8,318 nucleotides of DNA from Candidatus Zixiibacteriota bacterium. GTDB taxonomy: Bacteria; Zixibacteria; MSB-5A5; GN15; JACZUZ01. The stretch is from NCBI GenBank assembly GCA_022572905.1, contig JACZUZ010000059.1, positions 1-8,318 on the forward strand, in the 5' to 3' direction. The position numbers and the translations under genes were made by a program. Below the pieces are notes generated by a model, which saw nothing but the letters and a program-made list of their open reading frames with translations, had not been told where the DNA came from and made no database searches. Every line of letters starts with the position of its first letter. Positions within the stretch are counted from its first letter, which is position 1. Below, piece after piece: positions 5,222-8,318 of this stretch.

Positions 5222-6037
5222 ATGGAAGGGTTAACAGACAAATTTTTGGAGCTGGGTTCCGCATACGGAATCAAGCTACTGGTCGCTGTGGTGATTTTCA
5301 TCATTGGTCGTATTGTGATTGGAATGACAACCGGTTTCATCAAGCGTGTGATGAATAGAGCAGGAACAGATGATATTCTGACCCGATTTATTTTGAATAT
5401 TATCAAAACAGCTCTTTTGGTGATACTTATTATAATGGTTTTGAATCAACTGGGAGTGGAGACAACGTCGTTCGTAGCGGTTCTCGCCGCGGCGGGTTTG
5501 GCGATCGGTTTCGCTCTTCAGGGGTCGCTTTCTAATTTCGCGTCGGGGATTTTGCTTATTATCTTTCACCCTTTCAAGTCTGGTGATTTTATTGAAGCGA
5601 ACGGGAAGACCGGCGTTGTTGAGGAGATTGGCATATTCAGCTCAACATTGCGCGTATTCGACAATAGCAAAATAATTATTCCCAATAGCGGGATCACAGG
5701 TACAACTATTATTAACTATTCAAGCAGGAAATCACGAAGAGTCGATCTTGTTATTGGAATCGGTTACGACGATGATCTAAAACGAGCGAAAAATGTTCTT
5801 GAGAAGGTGTTAACTGATGATCCGCGAGTTCTCAAAGACCCCGCGCCGCTTGTTGCGGTATCCGAGCTTGCCGATAGCTCGGTTAATTTCGTAGTCAGAC
5901 CCTGGGTTAAAGACGCAGACTATTGGGATTTCTACTGGGACATTACCGAAAAGGTTAAGCTCGCATTAGACGCCGAAGGAATTTCAATTCCTTACCCACA
6001 GAGAGATATTCATATGAAACAGTCGCACGCCGCATAA
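5222..6037 (+). CDS. mscS: Small-conductance mechanosensitive channel, MscS family
   Basis: At 271 residues the protein is close to E. coli MscS (286) and has the same plan. It should form a heptameric inner-membrane channel that opens under membrane tension and releases solutes during hypo-osmotic shock. Hydrophobic segments lie at about 16-38, 56-78 and 83-113. The third is the pore helix with the Gly/Ala-rich pattern VAVLAAAGLAIGFALQGSLS (85-104), followed by NFASGILLIIFHPFKSGDFI (105-124), the classic MscS signature. The beta domain includes the IIIPNS segment (151-156). The C-terminal alpha/beta domain ends in GISIPYPQRDIH (253-264), a family-wide ending. The start is supported by AGGAGG 5 nt upstream. 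The following DUF3078-type gene begins 11 nt after the stop, so the two are very likely cotranscribed. The gene appears intact. Confidence 0.93.
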   Translation: MEGLTDKFLELGSAYGIKLLVAVVIFIIGRIVIGMTTGFIKRVMNRAGTDDILTRFILNIIKTALLVILIIMVLNQLGVETTSFVAVLAAAGLAIGFALQGSLSNFASGILLIIFHPFKSGDFIEANGKTGVVEEIGIFSSTLRVFDNSKIIIPNSGITGTTIINYSSRKSRRVDLVIGIGYDDDLKRAKNVLEKVLTDDPRVLKDPAPLVAVSELADSSVNFVVRPWVKDADYWDFYWDITEKVKLALDAEGISIPYPQRDIHMKQSHAA

Positions 6038-6048
6038 AGGGAGCGAAG

Positions 6049-6981
6049 ATGTTCGAATATCATATGAAAGTTATCGGTGTCGCGGCTCTGATTGTTGTTA
6101 TGTCAGCGGTGACTTCTCATGCGCAGTCTTCGCAGTCCTCGCAGGACACGCAGGACACGCTGTCGAATAAGTGGAGCAAGTCAATAGCATTGGATTTAAC
6201 TTCGACGCAGACCAGCTATTCGGATTCATGGGTTGGAGGAGAGGCCGGGTCATTCACATGGGTCAGTAACCTCAACAGTTGGGCGGAGAAACGAATCAGC
6301 TCCAAATTCAATTTCAAATCCACCCTGAAAATATCTTACGGCCAGACAATGACACAAGACCGAGAAACAAAAAATTGGAGCAAGCCCAGTAAATCAACCG
6401 ATCTGGTAGACTGGGAAAATGTGGGGCGTTTGATTCTCGGGGGCGCTGTTGATCCCTATCTTGCTTTCAGGCTAGAATCGCAGATCGTTGACGCATCAGT
6501 TAGCGCGAAGAAAAGAAATCTCAATCCAATGAAACTAACGGAGTCGGTGGGTTTCGCGAAAGTCCTTGTAGCGCAGGAGAGGAACAAAATAGTCTCGCGC
6601 TTCGGATTTGCGCTTCGCCAGATTATTTCTCGCGAAATCGTTGATTCTGTTTTGTACACAACCGCAACGAATACCCTAACAGACGGGGGGATTGAATCGG
6701 TTTCAGATGTCAACTGGAGTTTCAATGAAAAGCTCACATATACCGGAAAATTAACTCTCTACAAGGCGCTGTTTTTCTCGGGGAAAGACGCAGTTGCGGG
6801 AACGCCATCTGAGGATGATTGGAAAGCGATAGACATCAATTGGGAAAACATAATTACAGCGTCAATTTCTAAGGTAATCGCGGTCAATTTCTACACGCAA
6901 TTCTTGTACGACAAGCAGGTGAGCCTGCGAGGTCGCTTCAAACAAACCATGGGAATCGGATTTGCGCTAAAGATTTCCTGA
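6049..6981 (+). CDS. DUF3078-type exported beta-rich protein
   Basis: The 310-residue product has a signal peptide (hydrophobic VIGVAALIVVMSAV, residues 8-21, then SHAQ with likely cleavage after A25). A Ser/Gln linker follows, encoded by 9-nt repeats (two of cagtcytcg type, two of caggacacg). The mature region matches the DUF3078 pattern as I remember it: SYSDSWVGGEAGSFTWVSNL (56-75), FKSTLKISYGQT (89-100), KSTDLVDWENVGRLILGGAV (115-134) and DPYLAFRLESQ (135-145). These are alternating amphipathic strands, and the protein ends in FALKIS, so an outer-membrane barrel or a periplasmic beta structure is likely. Function is unknown. ATG 6049 is chosen because AAGGGAG precedes it at normal spacing; ATG 6064 would shorten the N-region by five residues. 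It lies 11 nt after the mscS-like gene in the same orientation, which hints at a shared osmotic or envelope-stress role. Confidence 0.75.
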   Translation: MFEYHMKVIGVAALIVVMSAVTSHAQSSQSSQDTQDTLSNKWSKSIALDLTSTQTSYSDSWVGGEAGSFTWVSNLNSWAEKRISSKFNFKSTLKISYGQTMTQDRETKNWSKPSKSTDLVDWENVGRLILGGAVDPYLAFRLESQIVDASVSAKKRNLNPMKLTESVGFAKVLVAQERNKIVSRFGFALRQIISREIVDSVLYTTATNTLTDGGIESVSDVNWSFNEKLTYTGKLTLYKALFFSGKDAVAGTPSEDDWKAIDINWENIITASISKVIAVNFYTQFLYDKQVSLRGRFKQTMGIGFALKIS

Positions 6982-7044
6982 TCATATGGATATTCTGGCC
7001 GGAGGGCCGTGAGATTGCCTGTTTCAACTAAGGTGATCCCTTCT

Positions 7045-7061
7045 TGGAGATTCTCCATTTT
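7045..7061 (+). terminator. Short hairpin with T-run, possible terminator of the mscS operon
   Basis: TGGAG and CTCCA (within 7045-7057) form a 5-bp stem around loop ATT, followed directly by TTTT (7058-7061), 63 nt after the DUF3078-type gene. The stem is short, so termination would be inefficient. The T-run overlaps the proposed -35 box of the next promoter. Confidence 0.35.
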
Positions 7062-7090
7062 GAATTATATTCATTTCTGACGGGTATAAT
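7060..7090 (+). promoter_or_regulatory. Candidate promoter of the membrane fusion protein gene
   Basis: TATAAT at 7085-7090 is a perfect -10 hexamer, and TTGAAT at 7060-7065 is a fair -35 at a 19-nt spacer. The 19-nt TTGA-to-TATAAT distance equals one reading of promoters A and B. It would give a 5' leader of about 50 nt before ATG 7147. Confidence 0.5.
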
Positions 7091-7146
7091 GTCCAGCAGA
7101 GAGTCCGGAAACTTCAAGTGGAAACTCAAACAACTAAGAGAGAAAA

Positions 7147-8318
7147 ATGAAAATTTCTAAGTGGCATATTATAAGCTTGATCGTCGTGGCTCTGATTATC
7201 TCCGGTGTATACTATCAAAAAAACACACAGGCGGGCGATGGACAGAGCGAAGAGCCAAGATACAAAGAGTTCACGGCCGAGCGCGGGACATTCGAAATTA
7301 TTGTCACGGCCAGCGGTGTAATTCGCCCCATTGACAGGATCGAGATCAAGTCCAAAGCAAGCGGGCGAATCGAAGAGTTACCCATTGAGGAAGGTGATTA
7401 TGTAAAAAAGGGCGCTCTGATCTGCCGACTTGACAAGACCGAGATTCAGGCGGAAGTGGACCAGGCCAATGCCGATCTGGATATCGCCAAGGCCGAGTTG
7501 AAGCAGGCTGAAAATACAAGCGCCCGCAGAGCGAAACTTTTTGCGAGAGAGCTTATTTCCGAAGAGGAGAATGATAAAACCGGGTTGACACTCGCGCAAG
7601 CAAAGGGAAAACTAGTGCGCGCAAAATCCGCTCTTGTCAAATCCAATGATCGTCTCAGGGAAACAATTGTTCGGGCGCCCATAGATGGTATTATTCTGCA
7701 AAAATATGTCGAAGCGGGACAGATTATTTCATCTGGAATAAATAGCGTGAGCGGTGGAACCGCTCTGGTGGATATCGCCAATATGGGGCTGGCGCTGATT
7801 GAGGCGGGAGTAGATGAAATTGATGTCGGTAAGATTCGTGTAGATCAACAAGCGATTGTGGTTGCCGAGGCTTATCCGCGCATAAAATTCGAAGGCAAGA
7901 TTATTCGCATTGCCCCTGAAGCCAAAGTTGAACAGAATGTAACACTATTCGATGTTGTAATTGAAGTTGATAACTCGAGAGGGCGGCTAAAATCCGGCAT
8001 GAACGCCTCGATGGAAATCACCATAGTCGAGAAAAATAATGCCCTGCTGGCGCCGGTTATGGCTCTCAGTAGCCCCTCCCGGGGAAGAGTCGGTCAAGGC
8101 GAAGGCAATAAACGTTTGATGCGCACGGCTCTGGTAAAAGTTGACGGTGAGTTTGTGGAACGCGAAGTGAAAATAGGCATGTCGGACTTTAAGCAAGCCA
8201 TAGTGATTGCCGGCCTTGAAGAAGGCGACACGCTCGGTGTGCCAATGACCTCTCGGCTGAAAGCGGATAATGACCGACTCGAACAGCGTATCAAGAGCTC
8301 CCGAAGCTTCGGCGCAAG
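7147..8318 (+). CDS. HlyD/MacA-type efflux periplasmic adaptor subunit (3' end beyond window)
   Basis: The frame runs from ATG 7147 to the window end without a stop; 390 residues are visible. Residues 8-22 (IISLIVVALIISGVY) form an uncleaved inner-membrane anchor. Then come the first barrel/lipoyl half, GRIEELPIEEGDYVKKGALI (73-92), and a coiled-coil hairpin of about 100-170 rich in Ala, Glu, Lys and Arg (QAEVDQANADLDIAKAELKQ). The second lipoyl half, IVRAPIDGIILQKYVEAGQI (174-193), follows. A beta-barrel domain includes the usual GRLKSGMNASMEITI (279-293), and a membrane-proximal domain leads to a final short coiled-coil, ADNDRLEQRIKSS (373-385). Such adaptors bridge an inner-membrane ABC (MacB-like) or RND pump to an outer-membrane channel. 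The modest coiled-coil and single anchor favour the MacA group, so a MacB-like ATPase and permease would be expected downstream. Translation is preceded only by a weak GAGAG purine stretch. The substrate is unknown. Confidence 0.88.
   Translation, partial: MKISKWHIISLIVVALIISGVYYQKNTQAGDGQSEEPRYKEFTAERGTFEIIVTASGVIRPIDRIEIKSKASGRIEELPIEEGDYVKKGALICRLDKTEIQAEVDQANADLDIAKAELKQAENTSARRAKLFARELISEEENDKTGLTLAQAKGKLVRAKSALVKSNDRLRETIVRAPIDGIILQKYVEAGQIISSGINSVSGGTALVDIANMGLALIEAGVDEIDVGKIRVDQQAIVVAEAYPRIKFEGKIIRIAPEAKVEQNVTLFDVVIEVDNSRGRLKSGMNASMEITIVEKNNALLAPVMALSSPSRGRVGQGEGNKRLMRTALVKVDGEFVEREVKIGMSDFKQAIVIAGLEEGDTLGVPMTSRLKADNDRLEQRIKSSRSFGA

Noticed and set aside
7378..7781. Minus-strand ORFs at 7378-7599 and 7446-7781
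   Set aside because: They are opposite the coiled-coil of the membrane fusion protein, whose own frame is open to the window end and matches the family throughout.
1..8318. CRISPR array, insertion sequence, tRNA or rRNA genes
   Set aside because: I saw no regularly spaced repeats of CRISPR type, no transposase frame with terminal inverted repeats, and no tRNA- or rRNA-like segments.

Overview
The window reads as chromosomal DNA of a Gram-negative bacterium. Several products carry signal peptides, two look like outer-membrane or envelope proteins, and one is a periplasmic adaptor of an efflux system. The DUF3078-type protein, the MetA-type 'transporter' barrel and the general coding style recall the FCB superphylum and its uncultured relatives such as Zixibacteria. 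That placement is from memory and is tentative.

Layout: (1) Positions 1-660 are visibly AT-richer than the rest. They hold the tail of an ImmA/IrrE-like gene followed after 1 nt by a DUF4411 PIN-like gene, a typical mobile toxin-antitoxin-like pair. (2) Positions 660-3272 hold two copies of one promoter-plus-leader cassette. Copy A (about 711-880) precedes a secreted, cysteine-rich DUF4185-like beta-propeller protein (893-2017). Copy B (about 2087-2327) precedes an outer-membrane beta-barrel gene (2256-3272). (3) Positions 3339-5170 hold a DinB-family protein and a THUMP-type RNA methyltransferase resembling RlmL. (4) Positions 5222-6981 are an apparent operon of a small MscS channel and a DUF3078-type protein. 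(5) From 7147 to the window end runs an incomplete HlyD/MacA-type membrane fusion protein with its own promoter.

The most unusual object is the barrel gene at 2256-3272. Its signal peptide, two TGA codons and the whole mature barrel lie in one uninterrupted reading phase. The two TGAs (2331-2333 and 2340-2342) are spaced exactly as the cysteines of a C-x-x-C motif, directly after the predicted signal-peptidase site. I recall related barrels carrying cysteines at this place. Seventeen bases after the second TGA is a perfect 6-bp GC-rich hairpin with loop GGTC, the loop sequence of the E. coli fdhF SECIS element. The gene is therefore a candidate selenoprotein with a U-x-x-U motif. The competing explanation is a pseudogene with two nonsense mutations. 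TGA is an ordinary stop in three neighbouring genes, so genome-wide reassignment is unlikely.
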